From CAZRDB01 sp964598695 (lineage in GTDB: Bacteria; Armatimonadota; Zipacnadia; UBA1398): a stretch of DNA of 13,559 bases. A program made the position numbers and the translations under genes. The stretch lies in the NCBI GenBank assembly GCA_964598695.1, contig CAZRDB010000141.1, positions 1-13,559 on the forward strand, in the 5' to 3' direction. This document shows, piece after piece, positions 1 through 6,936 of this stretch. The notes under the pieces were generated by a model. It did no database searches. It was given only the letters and a program-made list of their open reading frames with translations, and was not told where the DNA came from. Each line of letters opens with the position of its first letter. The stretch's first letter is position 1.

Positions 1-1089
1 CGCCAGGTCGTCGGCATCGCCCACGGCGAAGTGCAGCCCCGTCACGCCGTCCTCCGTCAGCTCGGCCATTCCTCCGATGTTCGAGACCACCGCCGGCTTG
101 CCGTGCATCGCCGCCTCGATGATCACGGTCGGGCAGTTCTCGTACAGGATCGACGGCATCGCCAGGCACGCCGCGCGGCGGTAGACCTCCGCGAGCGCCT
201 CGCCCGTCAGGCGGCCGGTGAAGGTGACGTTGGTGAGACGCAGCTCCCGCGCCAGGCCGTGCAGCCGTTCCTCGTCGGGGCCGTCCCCCACGATGACGAA
301 GGACCGGTCGGGTAGCCGCTTCGCCGCCTCGAGGAGCACTTCCACGCCCTTGACCCTGGTGAGGACGCCGACGTACAGCACGGGGCCGTCGGCTCCGTAC
401 TCCGCCGGCGGCGGCGTCAGCTCGAGCGCGACGGGCATGTGCGCGGTCGCGCAGCGGGCGTAGACCGGGTCGGCCATGACCTTCGAGAGCAGGAACCGGC
501 TGGGGCTCACGAGGAGGTCGGCTCGGGCGTAGAGCCGGAGGCTTCGGTGGAGCCAGCACTCCAGCGCGCACAGGGCGCTCTCGGCACGCGAGCCCCCCAC
601 GCAGCGATGGCGCAGGGCGTTGAGGAAGTGGCCCCCGACGCACCGCTCGCACCGCCCGTCCTCCGCGAGAAGGCCGTAGGCCGGGCAGACCAGCTTGTAG
701 TCGTGGAGGAACAGCAGCGTGCGCACGCGGCGTGCCCGGAGCCCGCTCACGACCGATGGGGAGAGCTGGTGGTAGATGTTGTGGCAGATGGCGACATCGG
801 GCTTGAACCGGTCGACGAGCGCCAGCGTCTTGCGCCTCGCCTCGCGCGAGTACAGGATCCGACCCGCAGTGCGCAGTTTGCCGCCCAACGAGCCGGCCTT
901 GCCGCCGCCGCTGAGTTCGACGTTGGAGACGAAGTACGGCGCCCACTCGCTCGGAAGGTTGTCGGGATGGTCCATCGAGAGGAACGCGACCTCGTGGCCG
1001 TGGGCCCGGAGCATCTCGGCCTGACGGAACATCAGCGACTCCGGCCCACCGAAGCTGCGGAAGAACTTGTTCACGAGCAGTACGCGCAT
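1..1089 (-). CDS. GT4-family glycosyltransferase (C-terminus cut by window edge)
   Basis: Retaining GT-B glycosyltransferase, expected to transfer a sugar from a nucleotide-sugar donor to a growing lipid-linked glycan on the cytoplasmic face of the inner membrane. The reading frame is open for 363 codons from ATG (1089-1087) to base 1, so the last few dozen residues are missing. Visible features: N-terminal MRVLLVNKFF...GGPE acceptor-domain start; a Cys-rich stretch (about residues 134-175, beginning HDYKLVCPAYG and continuing with CERC and later cysteines) that is common in this GT4 subgroup; VSPSRFLLSK hinge; YVGVLTRVKGVE start of the donor domain; and the E-x7-E motif in YENCPTVIIEAAMHGKP. 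It starts 11 bases after the preceding GT4 stop, with GGGGA a few bases upstream of the ATG, so it is probably the last known gene of the minus-strand operon. The exact sugar and linkage cannot be read from the sequence. Confidence 0.9.
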   Translation of the reverse strand, partial: MRVLLVNKFFRSFGGPESLMFRQAEMLRAHGHEVAFLSMDHPDNLPSEWAPYFVSNVELSGGGKAGSLGGKLRTAGRILYSREARRKTLALVDRFKPDVAICHNIYHQLSPSVVSGLRARRVRTLLFLHDYKLVCPAYGLLAEDGRCERCVGGHFLNALRHRCVGGSRAESALCALECWLHRSLRLYARADLLVSPSRFLLSKVMADPVYARCATAHMPVALELTPPPAEYGADGPVLYVGVLTRVKGVEVLLEAAKRLPDRSFVIVGDGPDEERLHGLARELRLTNVTFTGRLTGEALAEVYRRAACLAMPSILYENCPTVIIEAAMHGKPAVVSNIGGMAELTEDGVTGLHFAVGDADDLA

Positions 1090-1100
1090 GTGATCCCCGC

Positions 1101-2240
1101 TCAGGCTGCCCCGCCCCGCGCGCCCCGCCGCTTCCTCTCTCCGACCAGACGCTCGTAGATGGCCTCGAGGACGTCGGTGACGCGCTCCCAGGTGAACAGC
1201 TCGGATGCCCGCTTCCGGGCGAGTTCGCCGCACCGCGCGACGCGGTCCGGGTCGGCCAGCAGCTCGGCCAGCAGAGCCCGGAGCGCGGCCACGTCGCCGA
1301 CCGGGCAGAGGCAGCCGGCGCCCGCGAGCGCCTCCTGATGCGGCTCGATGTCGCTCGCGACGACGCAGCGGCCGTAGCCCATGGCCTCGAGGACGGTGAT
1401 CGGCATGCCCTCGAGGTCCGAGGCCGTGACGTAGAGGTAGGCGTGGGTCAGGAGTTCGCGCTGCAGGCGGTCGCGCACGTAGCCGGGGAAGAGCACCCGC
1501 TCATCGGCCATCGCGCGCAGACCGTCCGCGTAGGGGTCCTTGTAGTTCGCGTCTCCGGCGACGACCAGCCGCACGTCCGTCTCGAGCCCCTTGTAGGCTT
1601 CGAGCAGGTAGTGGATGCCCTTCTCCGGCACCAAGCGCGCCATGACGAGCATGTACCGGCCGGGCTCGAGCCCGAGCTTGAGGATCTCCCCCGGCTCCTC
1701 CGGGTGCGGCGTCACGCCGTTGGGGGGGAACGCGAGGTCGCCCTCCTTGCCGAACTCCTGCCGGTAGGCCTCCTGGTCGGCCCTGCTGATGAGAACGGTG
1801 GCATGGGCGACTCCGACCGAGAGCCGCGCCGCCGTCCGAATCAGAAAGCTCGCCAGCCGGCCCCACTTGCGGCGGCGCCAGTCGAGGCCATGGATCGTCA
1901 CGACCAGACGGCTGCGCGGCGAGAGCAGCCGCAGCAGGGGGGCGACGATCGACTGGCCCGCGCCGTGGATGTGGATCACGTCGTACCGCCCGAAGCAGGC
2001 GTGGAGCGCGGCGGTCAGCGTGTGGGTGATCGCGTCGAGGTGCTTGCCCCGCACGCCGCGGGTGAAGATCCTCCGCACCCCGCGGATCCCGGAGCCCAGC
2101 TCGGGATCGGTGTACTGCCGTCGGCAGTAGGCGGCGACCTCGTGGCCACGCTCGACCAGCAGGGCGCCGACGTTCTCGACATGGGTCTCGATCCCGCCCA
2201 TCGCCGGGATCCCCTTGCAGCCGACCATTCCGATCTTCAC
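1101..2240 (-). CDS. GT4-family glycosyltransferase
   Basis: A complete 379-residue retaining GT-B glycosyltransferase, normal length for GT4. It starts MKIGMVGCKGIPAMGGIETH (the glycine loop of the acceptor domain) and continues with DVIHIHGAG (about 87-95), TIHGLDWRR (115-123), the donor-domain entry YMLVMARLVPEKGIHYLLEA (about 196-215) and the catalytic/nucleotide-binding E277-x7-E285 in LEGMPITVLEAMG. The frame stays open upstream to 2552, but that extension only reads through the neighbouring radical SAM gene. I chose GTG at 2240-2238 because the family N-terminus begins exactly there, a GGGAGG Shine-Dalgarno sits 8-9 bases upstream, and GTG overlaps the upstream TGA stop as GTGA. Likely role: sequential sugar addition in exopolysaccharide or surface-glycan assembly, together with the adjacent GT4. 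The substrate is unknown. Confidence 0.93.
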   Translation of the reverse strand: MKIGMVGCKGIPAMGGIETHVENVGALLVERGHEVAAYCRRQYTDPELGSGIRGVRRIFTRGVRGKHLDAITHTLTAALHACFGRYDVIHIHGAGQSIVAPLLRLLSPRSRLVVTIHGLDWRRRKWGRLASFLIRTAARLSVGVAHATVLISRADQEAYRQEFGKEGDLAFPPNGVTPHPEEPGEILKLGLEPGRYMLVMARLVPEKGIHYLLEAYKGLETDVRLVVAGDANYKDPYADGLRAMADERVLFPGYVRDRLQRELLTHAYLYVTASDLEGMPITVLEAMGYGRCVVASDIEPHQEALAGAGCLCPVGDVAALRALLAELLADPDRVARCGELARKRASELFTWERVTDVLEAIYERLVGERKRRGARGGAA

Positions 2241-3238
2241 TCGGGGTGCCTCCCGGGCGGCGCCTCGCACGTGCACGGGACGGATTCCCCCCGGAGGTAC
2301 TTGCCGCGGTTCGTGAAGACCCAGCGCAGCACCGAGCGCAGGCTCTTCTTCATGGCCGGCGCGGCGCTGCCGATCATCCAGCACTGCTGGTCGCAGACCC
2401 GGACGGCCTCCCGCACCGCGCGCGCTTCCTCGCTGTTCCAGATCTCGTCGAACGGCTTCTCGCGGATGTTGCCCATGGTCATGTCGAGGCCGTTGCAGGG
2501 CTTGATGTCGCCGTAGGGGTCGAGAACGAAGACGTCGGAGCCGCACTCGCACGGTAGCGGACGCGGCCCGCCCTGGACCCGGTTGATGAGGTAGTGGTTG
2601 AAGTAGGCGCGCAGCCAGTTCTTCGGCCGCCGCGTGCGGAACAGCTCGCGGATCAGGGCCCGGAACTGCTCCGCGATCATCTCCGGGTCGCGGAACTCGT
2701 TGTCGAACTTGTGGAAGTAGTAGCTGTTGTGGGTGACCGCCGTCGCGAACTCGAGCCCCATCGCCTCCGCCAGCTTGTACAGCTCCAGAAGGTCCTTGGC
2801 GTTGCGGTCACTGACGGTGATCCCGAACCCGATGTCGCGGACGCCCATGTGCCGCAGCTCGAGGATCGTCCGCAGGCCGTGGTCGAAGCCGTCGGGGATG
2901 CCGCGCAGCTCGTCGTTCGCGGCGGGGAGGCCCTCGAGCGAGACGCGGAAGCCCAGGCTCGGGTCCTGCCGGGCGAGCGCCACCACGCGGTCGGTGAAGT
3001 AGCCGTTGGTCGAGATGACCACGCGCTCGGCCTTGCGCTTGGCGACCGCCACGATCTCGGCCAGGTCGGTGCGGAGGAACGGCTCACCGCCGGTGATGTT
3101 CACGAACTTCAGGCCCGAGGGGATCCGCTCGACCTCCGCGACGCCGATCTCCCGCGCAGGGTCTGTGGGGAACTGCCAGGTGTTGCACATGTAGCAGCGG
3201 GCGTTGCAGCGGTACGTGACGACGACGATCGCTTCCAT
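2237..3238 (-). CDS. Radical SAM protein with SPASM-like C-terminal region
   Basis: A 333-residue cytosolic radical SAM enzyme. The 4Fe-4S/SAM motif is C11-x3-C15-x2-C18 (CNARCYMC), followed by GGEPF at about 50-54, the usual SAM-amino-group motif, and VISTNGY (about 74-80). The C-terminal part has cysteines at about 230, 232 and 248 (ECGSDVFVLDPYGDIKPCNG), then GNIREKPFDEIW, then C282-x3-C286 and a terminal C-T-C at 322-324. This resembles a SPASM/twitch auxiliary Fe-S domain: the D-x-x-G-x-x-x-P-C and G-N-I-x-E-x-x-F-x-x-I-W signatures are typical. ATG at 3238 has GGAGAA about seven bases upstream. A 114-base gap separates it from the exosortase stop, and its TGA overlaps the next GTG. Substrate unknown. 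SPASM enzymes often modify peptides, but relatives within glycan clusters have also been annotated as generic radical SAM proteins. Context suggests a modification tied to the surface glycan or to an exported substrate (inference). Confidence 0.9.
   Translation of the reverse strand: MEAIVVVTYRCNARCYMCNTWQFPTDPAREIGVAEVERIPSGLKFVNITGGEPFLRTDLAEIVAVAKRKAERVVISTNGYFTDRVVALARQDPSLGFRVSLEGLPAANDELRGIPDGFDHGLRTILELRHMGVRDIGFGITVSDRNAKDLLELYKLAEAMGLEFATAVTHNSYYFHKFDNEFRDPEMIAEQFRALIRELFRTRRPKNWLRAYFNHYLINRVQGGPRPLPCECGSDVFVLDPYGDIKPCNGLDMTMGNIREKPFDEIWNSEEARAVREAVRVCDQQCWMIGSAAPAMKKSLRSVLRWVFTNRGKYLRGESVPCTCEAPPGRHPE
2249..2254 (-). promoter_or_regulatory. Shine-Dalgarno deciding the GTG start of the second GT4 gene
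   Basis: The minus strand reads GGGAGG here, eight bases before the GTG at 2240. It lies inside the 3' end of the radical SAM gene. It supports the internal GTG start over the much longer open frame, and translational coupling through the GTGA overlap. Confidence 0.7.
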
Positions 3239-3352
3239 CGCGGTCTTCTCCGGTACTCCACGGGCCCAGCGGCATGCGCGTCGCGCCCGGTCACGTCCCA
3301 GCCGTCCGTAGTCCTTCGGGTGGGATGCCGCGCGCCCCTTCCCGGGGAGCGG

Positions 3353-4288
3353 CTACTCCCAGGTCCAAACCACCGGCTGAACCGGGTTCGCGTCCTCGGG
3401 CAACAGGCGCGGTGCGCCTTCGAGACGGAGCTTGGCGGCCACGAGGAACGCGAGGACGATGAGGAAGAGGACGATGTCCGATCCCTCGTGGAAGTAGCTC
3501 ATCGCGATGTCGTCGCTCAGGAACATCGCCACGACCATCATGATCACCAGGCGGATCACGTTGGCCACGATCACGGTCGGGAGAATCGCCACGAGGATCA
3601 GCGCCATGCGGCTCGAGGGCATCCGCGAGAAGCCCACGACCCAGGCCGAGACCATCAACAGCGCGAAGAACGAGTTCATCCCGCTGCACGAGCCGGCAAT
3701 GACGGCGCGGAACTGGCCCAGCGTGAGCACGACCCCCTCCCGCGTCACCGGCAGGCCCATCGCCGCGCAGGCGTGCTGCGTCAGCGCGGCCGAGACGTGC
3801 TGCAGCGGGAACGCGACGGCCCCCACCACTTCCAGGGGGATCGGAACGCCCAACAGCAGGAAGCCGAGCGGGAACAGCGAGCGACGCAGGCGACGCTTGC
3901 CCTGGAGCAACGCCACCAGCGAGGCGGCAGCGCAGACGATCGACGCGCCGCCCAGGAAGCTGCCCCCGGCGCCCAGCTCGCCGATCTGCAATAGGGCGGC
4001 ACACAGCATGAGCAGCAACCCACCGGCCCACCAGGCGCCGGGAGGCTCCTCGGCGATCCGGTGGCGGGTGCGATACCAGATCGCGAGCGAGCCGAACGGC
4101 ACCAGCAGGCAGTGGTACCACAGGACATCGCTGATGGCGTGACCGACGATCCCGCGGACGACGCCGCCGTAGGTCCAGACCAGCGCGACGGCCAGCGCCG
4201 CGGCGAGCGCCGTGTCGCCCGGCCGGCGCCGCGCGGCCGCCGCCCAGCGGCCGAGCATCTCCGTGAGATCAGCGAGAAGAGCCTGCAT
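3353..4288 (-). CDS. Exosortase (archaeosortase/exosortase family transpeptidase)
   Basis: A 311-residue inner-membrane protein with about eight hydrophobic segments. It belongs to the exosortase family, which is thought to cut C-terminal PEP-CTERM-like sorting signals on the periplasmic side and transfer the protein to a surface anchor. The catalytic triad can be read: Cys201 in AGSCSGMNSFFALL, Arg246 in VANVIRLVIM, and His267 in YFHEGSDIVLFL. The preceding block (LFPLGFLLLGVPIPLEVV...FPLQHVSA...GLPVTREGVVLTL, about 138-190) is also characteristic. The start is ATG 4288, with AGAGGAAC just upstream; the open frame extends 50 codons further but into the overlapping EpsI-like gene as Arg/Pro/Ser-rich shadow sequence. 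The first 20 bases overlap the 3' end of the EpsI-like gene. A hydrophilic tail (about 285-311, ending VVWTWE) follows the last membrane segment. The subfamily cannot be assigned by eye. Confidence 0.92.
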   Translation of the reverse strand: MQALLADLTEMLGRWAAAARRRPGDTALAAALAVALVWTYGGVVRGIVGHAISDVLWYHCLLVPFGSLAIWYRTRHRIAEEPPGAWWAGGLLLMLCAALLQIGELGAGGSFLGGASIVCAAASLVALLQGKRRLRRSLFPLGFLLLGVPIPLEVVGAVAFPLQHVSAALTQHACAAMGLPVTREGVVLTLGQFRAVIAGSCSGMNSFFALLMVSAWVVGFSRMPSSRMALILVAILPTVIVANVIRLVIMMVVAMFLSDDIAMSYFHEGSDIVLFLIVLAFLVAAKLRLEGAPRLLPEDANPVQPVVWTWE

Positions 4289-4961
4289 AGGTTCCTCTGA
4301 GTTCCTCCACCGCGGGCAGGAACGCCTCGGCGAACTCGGCAACCTCGGCCGCCGCTTCGGTCGGATCCGTACCCTCGTCCATCGGACACTGGAAGTACAC
4401 GGCAGCCGTCGGCTTGGGCAGCCCGACCGCGCGGGCAAGCGTCACGCCGACCTTGACCGTCGCCAGACTGGTGCTGAGCGCCCGGCCGTTCCAGTACAGC
4501 CCCAGGAACGCGAATCCACTGGCGCCTGAGGCCGCGCTGTAGATCGTCACGCGCACCGCCTTGCGCCGGCCCGACGCGGGAGCAGCGACTTCCTGCGGCA
4601 GCTTCGCGGTCGGCTCGTGGCCCAGCCGGAGGAAGGCCGGCGGGATGTTCGAGAACACGCCGTAGCGCTCCTGGCCCACCGCGGCCGTGACCAGCATCGC
4701 GCGGCCGTCCTCCCGCGCGTAGCGGAAGACCCGGCTGCCGATCGGATACTCGTCCTCGAGCCAACCCCTCGGCTCGGCGCCGACGAGGCGCCACGCGCCC
4801 ACCACGGGCGGCGCCTCCGCCTCCTCCATCCGGAGCGGCTCCTTGCGCGCGCCGTGGACCGACGCGAACTGCAGGAGTCCGGCGAGCAAGCCGAACCCGA
4901 TCAGGCTGACCACGAGGGCCCGCCGGGTGCCGCGTTCGCGCGATTGCGACGACTCGATCAC
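4269..4961 (-). CDS. EpsI-like exosortase-associated protein (DUF3485 type)
   Basis: A 230-residue protein with one N-terminal membrane anchor (about 14-34, RALVVSLIGFGLLAGLLQ) and a periplasmic remainder. It is called EpsI-like from its position directly before the exosortase, its size, and the layout P-P-V-V-G-A-W at 51-57, a DG-containing strand (YAREDGRAML), then a P-P-x-F-L-R-L-G segment at 107-114, and a C-terminal half ending in an amphipathic helix (AAAEVAEFAEAFLPAVEELRG). EpsI proteins usually carry H-x-P-x-x-C around the third of these; here the His and Cys are absent (IPPAFLRLG). Start GTG 4961 overlaps the upstream TGA (GTGA), with GGGAGAGGG nine bases before it; the frame continues far upstream only as shadow. 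The function of EpsI in exosortase systems is not settled. It could instead be an unrelated periplasmic partner, but the context favours EpsI. Confidence 0.68.
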   Translation of the reverse strand: MIESSQSRERGTRRALVVSLIGFGLLAGLLQFASVHGARKEPLRMEEAEAPPVVGAWRLVGAEPRGWLEDEYPIGSRVFRYAREDGRAMLVTAAVGQERYGVFSNIPPAFLRLGHEPTAKLPQEVAAPASGRRKAVRVTIYSAASGASGFAFLGLYWNGRALSTSLATVKVGVTLARAVGLPKPTAAVYFQCPMDEGTDPTEAAAEVAEFAEAFLPAVEELRGTYAGSSR

Positions 4962-6667
4962 GGCCGGGCCCCCTCTCCCGCCTTCGTCGCGTCCGCCGGA
5001 GCGCTCCCGGCGGGCGCCTCGGGCACCGGAAGGGCGAACTGGCCGACCGTGAAGACCCGGGCGCCGGGAGACGCCAGCCGGACCTCGGTGAGGCCCTCGG
5101 GCGGCTCCTTGGCCGTGAGCATGTCGCGGTACGGCTTCATGTCGGGCCGATCCGCGCGGGAGATTCCCTCCGTCAGGAAGAACGCCACCGGACGATCGCC
5201 GACGGCCTGGAGCAGCCCGTCGACGCCCTCCTGGCCGCGGGGGAGCAGAACGGCGGTCCGTTCGGCGTACCACGAGACCGTGGCCGGCTCGTCGGTCACG
5301 ACGAGCGTCTCCTGGGGGATGCGCTTGGCGAGTTCCACCGACGCCACGACCGTCGGCGACGGTCGCCCGCCCGCGGTGCCGAGGACGCTCGTCGCGACCG
5401 GACTGGCGACCACCAGCCCGAGGCAGACCAAGACCCCCACAGACCGCGCGCGGGGCTGCCCCGCGAGCATCCGCACCAGCATGACGACGCTCAGGATCGT
5501 CGCGATGGGGGCGGCGATGAGGGGGACGGCCAGCGCGCTGGGCATCGCGGCCGTCCACAGCCAGAGCGCGACGAGGGCGGCCACCAGGCCGGCCCGCAGC
5601 GCGCGCTCCCCGTCGGTGGCCGGGCGCGCCAGGAACGCGACGAGGCAGAGCACGACGCTTGCGAGTCCCAGCATCGCGGGAAGGGCGACCCCGAGCGCGG
5701 AGAGGTTGCCGCCGACCCGCGCCGCAAGCGAACCGAGGTTCGACAGGCCGAACCCGTACGGGCTGCCCGGCAGACGCGCATCGCGGAGCACCACGTCCTC
5801 CGGGTACTCGCTGCTGTTCAGGAACAGGGCGTAGCGGTCGAGCGAGAACAGCGGGTTGCCGACGAGCGCCATGTTGCGGATCCACCAGGGCACGGCGCAG
5901 ACGAGGAAGCCGGCGATGAAGACCACCATCGCCCCGCGCGCCCCGGGCGCACGGCGCGCGCGCACGAGTACGAGAGCGGGGATGACCAGCGCGAGCGCAA
6001 CCGGCTCCGTGAGGTACGCGAGGCCGACGGCAATCCCCGCGAGCGCGAGGCGCAGGTAGGCGGCCCAGGGCCGGCCCGGCTGCTCGGCAACGCCGTCGCC
6101 GCGAACGGGGCCCTGATCCCAGAGCAGGAGCGCGACGCCGGCCGTGAACCAGGCGATCACCCAGATCGAGGGCCCGCCGGACACGGCCGTGCTCGCGATC
6201 TGCTGGTTCAGCAGCACCGCGAGGCCGGCCAGCAAGCCGGCGCCGAACCCCGCGAGGCGCGCGCCGATCGCGATACTGAACCAGACGCAGACCAGCAGCC
6301 CGATGGCCGAGCCGAGGCGGACCGCGAGATCGGTCTCGCCGCGGATCTGGAAGTAGCCGGCCAGGAACGCCGGGTAGAAGGGACCGGTCGCCAGCAGCGG
6401 CGAGTCATCGGCCGAGAGCCCCAGCCCGCGCATCACGGGGTAGACGACTCCCGTCCGCAGGCCGCTGCCGTCGGCAACCGACCGACCGCAACTCGCGGCG
6501 GTCAGCGCGACCTGGCTGGTGAGCGTGGCCGGCTGCATCGCCAACGCGCGGCCCAGCACACCGACGGCCGCGAGGGTCAGCAGCACACAGAGGAACGCCC
6601 GACTGGCGAATCGGCTGACCCGGAGCAGACGAAGGTCGTCCGGAGGCGCCCCTGGGCCTTCCGCCAT
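4958..6667 (-). CDS. Polytopic GT39/ArnT-like membrane protein, acidic motif lost
   Basis: A 569-residue protein with about ten hydrophobic segments and a soluble C-terminal region (about 435-569). The fold resembles dolichol-phosphate-mannose/ArnT-type (GT39) membrane glycosyltransferases: first outer loop followed by GPFYPAFLAGYF (95-106), LAYLTEPVALAL (216-227), and the VPWWIRNMALVGNPLFSLDR segment (259-278). It is homologous to the divergent plus-strand gene at 6937-8790 along its length, including ETLVVTDEPATVSWYAERTA (453-472) against ETVVLTDSPWQAAWYLDRTA. Where the plus copy has G-D-D-A-A-D-Y, this one has S-Q-V-A-L-T-A (51-57), so a catalytic acidic pair seems to be missing. Start ATG 6667 has AGGTG six bases upstream; the frame also opens at a TTG at 6760 (31 more residues, hydrophilic), which I consider less likely. 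It is the first gene of the minus operon and overlaps the EpsI-like gene by four bases. Confidence 0.85.
   Translation of the reverse strand: MAEGPGAPPDDLRLLRVSRFASRAFLCVLLTLAAVGVLGRALAMQPATLTSQVALTAASCGRSVADGSGLRTGVVYPVMRGLGLSADDSPLLATGPFYPAFLAGYFQIRGETDLAVRLGSAIGLLVCVWFSIAIGARLAGFGAGLLAGLAVLLNQQIASTAVSGGPSIWVIAWFTAGVALLLWDQGPVRGDGVAEQPGRPWAAYLRLALAGIAVGLAYLTEPVALALVIPALVLVRARRAPGARGAMVVFIAGFLVCAVPWWIRNMALVGNPLFSLDRYALFLNSSEYPEDVVLRDARLPGSPYGFGLSNLGSLAARVGGNLSALGVALPAMLGLASVVLCLVAFLARPATDGERALRAGLVAALVALWLWTAAMPSALAVPLIAAPIATILSVVMLVRMLAGQPRARSVGVLVCLGLVVASPVATSVLGTAGGRPSPTVVASVELAKRIPQETLVVTDEPATVSWYAERTAVLLPRGQEGVDGLLQAVGDRPVAFFLTEGISRADRPDMKPYRDMLTAKEPPEGLTEVRLASPGARVFTVGQFALPVPEAPAGSAPADATKAGEGARP
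4971..4979 (-). promoter_or_regulatory. Shine-Dalgarno deciding the GTG start of the EpsI-like gene
   Basis: The minus strand reads GGGAGAGGG here, nine bases upstream of the GTG at 4961 and within the last codons of the membrane protein gene. It fixes the start of the EpsI-like protein, which otherwise sits in a much longer spurious open frame. Confidence 0.6.
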
Positions 6668-6936
6668 CCCGTTCACCTGCTCGGTTGCGCTCCAGCCTGC
6701 CTGCGCACCCGCGATCTCCTGGTGGCCGTACTGGTTGTCGATGGCTGATCCTCCCCACAATCTGTGCAGCAGTCTACCCCATATCGCGCGCCGAGGGGGA
6801 GGCTAGTTGCCCCGTCGCGCGGACGTCGCGCGTTCGCGTCAGGGGTGCCTTCCGGTCGACCTTCGGGTATCCTCTGTGGGGAATCGGGCATCGGCGGACC
6901 GCTCGAGCGAACGCCGGTTGGGAGTGTGTCGCAGCG
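6668..6936. promoter_or_regulatory. Divergent intergenic region between the two GT39-like genes
   Basis: These 269 bases separate the start codons of the two divergent paralogues, so both promoters should lie here. I found no convincing sigma70 -35/-10 pair on either strand; TAGACT (minus strand, near 6772) and TATCCT (plus strand, 6868-6873) are isolated weak -10 lookalikes. It contains an 8-base direct repeat one helical turn apart at 6814-6832. A GGGAGG at about 6750 on the minus strand has no start codon properly placed after it. No RNA gene or small ORF is evident. Confidence 0.45.
6814..6832. repeat. Short direct repeat GTCGCGCG x2
   Basis: GTCGCGCG occurs at 6814-6821 and again at 6825-6832, 11 bases apart start to start, about one helical turn. 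It lies mid-way in the divergent intergenic region, where an operator would be expected. In DNA this GC-rich, chance is a serious alternative. Confidence 0.35.

Noticed and set aside
1338..2516. 392-codon plus-strand open frame opposite the second GT4 gene
   Set aside because: No recognisable domain; exact antisense of a conserved glycosyltransferase.
3239..3352. Possible precursor peptide gene in the gap before the radical SAM gene
   Set aside because: No short frame with a start, ribosome binding site and peptide-like sequence could be found in these 114 bases.
2594..3994. 466-codon plus-strand open frame opposite the radical SAM and exosortase genes
   Set aside because: Its translation is Arg/Glu/His/Gln-rich with no fold, and it lies antisense to two well-recognised genes; it is a GC-bias shadow.
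6668..6760. N-terminal extension of the minus-strand GT39-like protein from a TTG
   Set aside because: Hydrophilic, starts at a rare TTG, and the internal ATG at 6667 has a well-placed AGGTG; kept only as an alternative.
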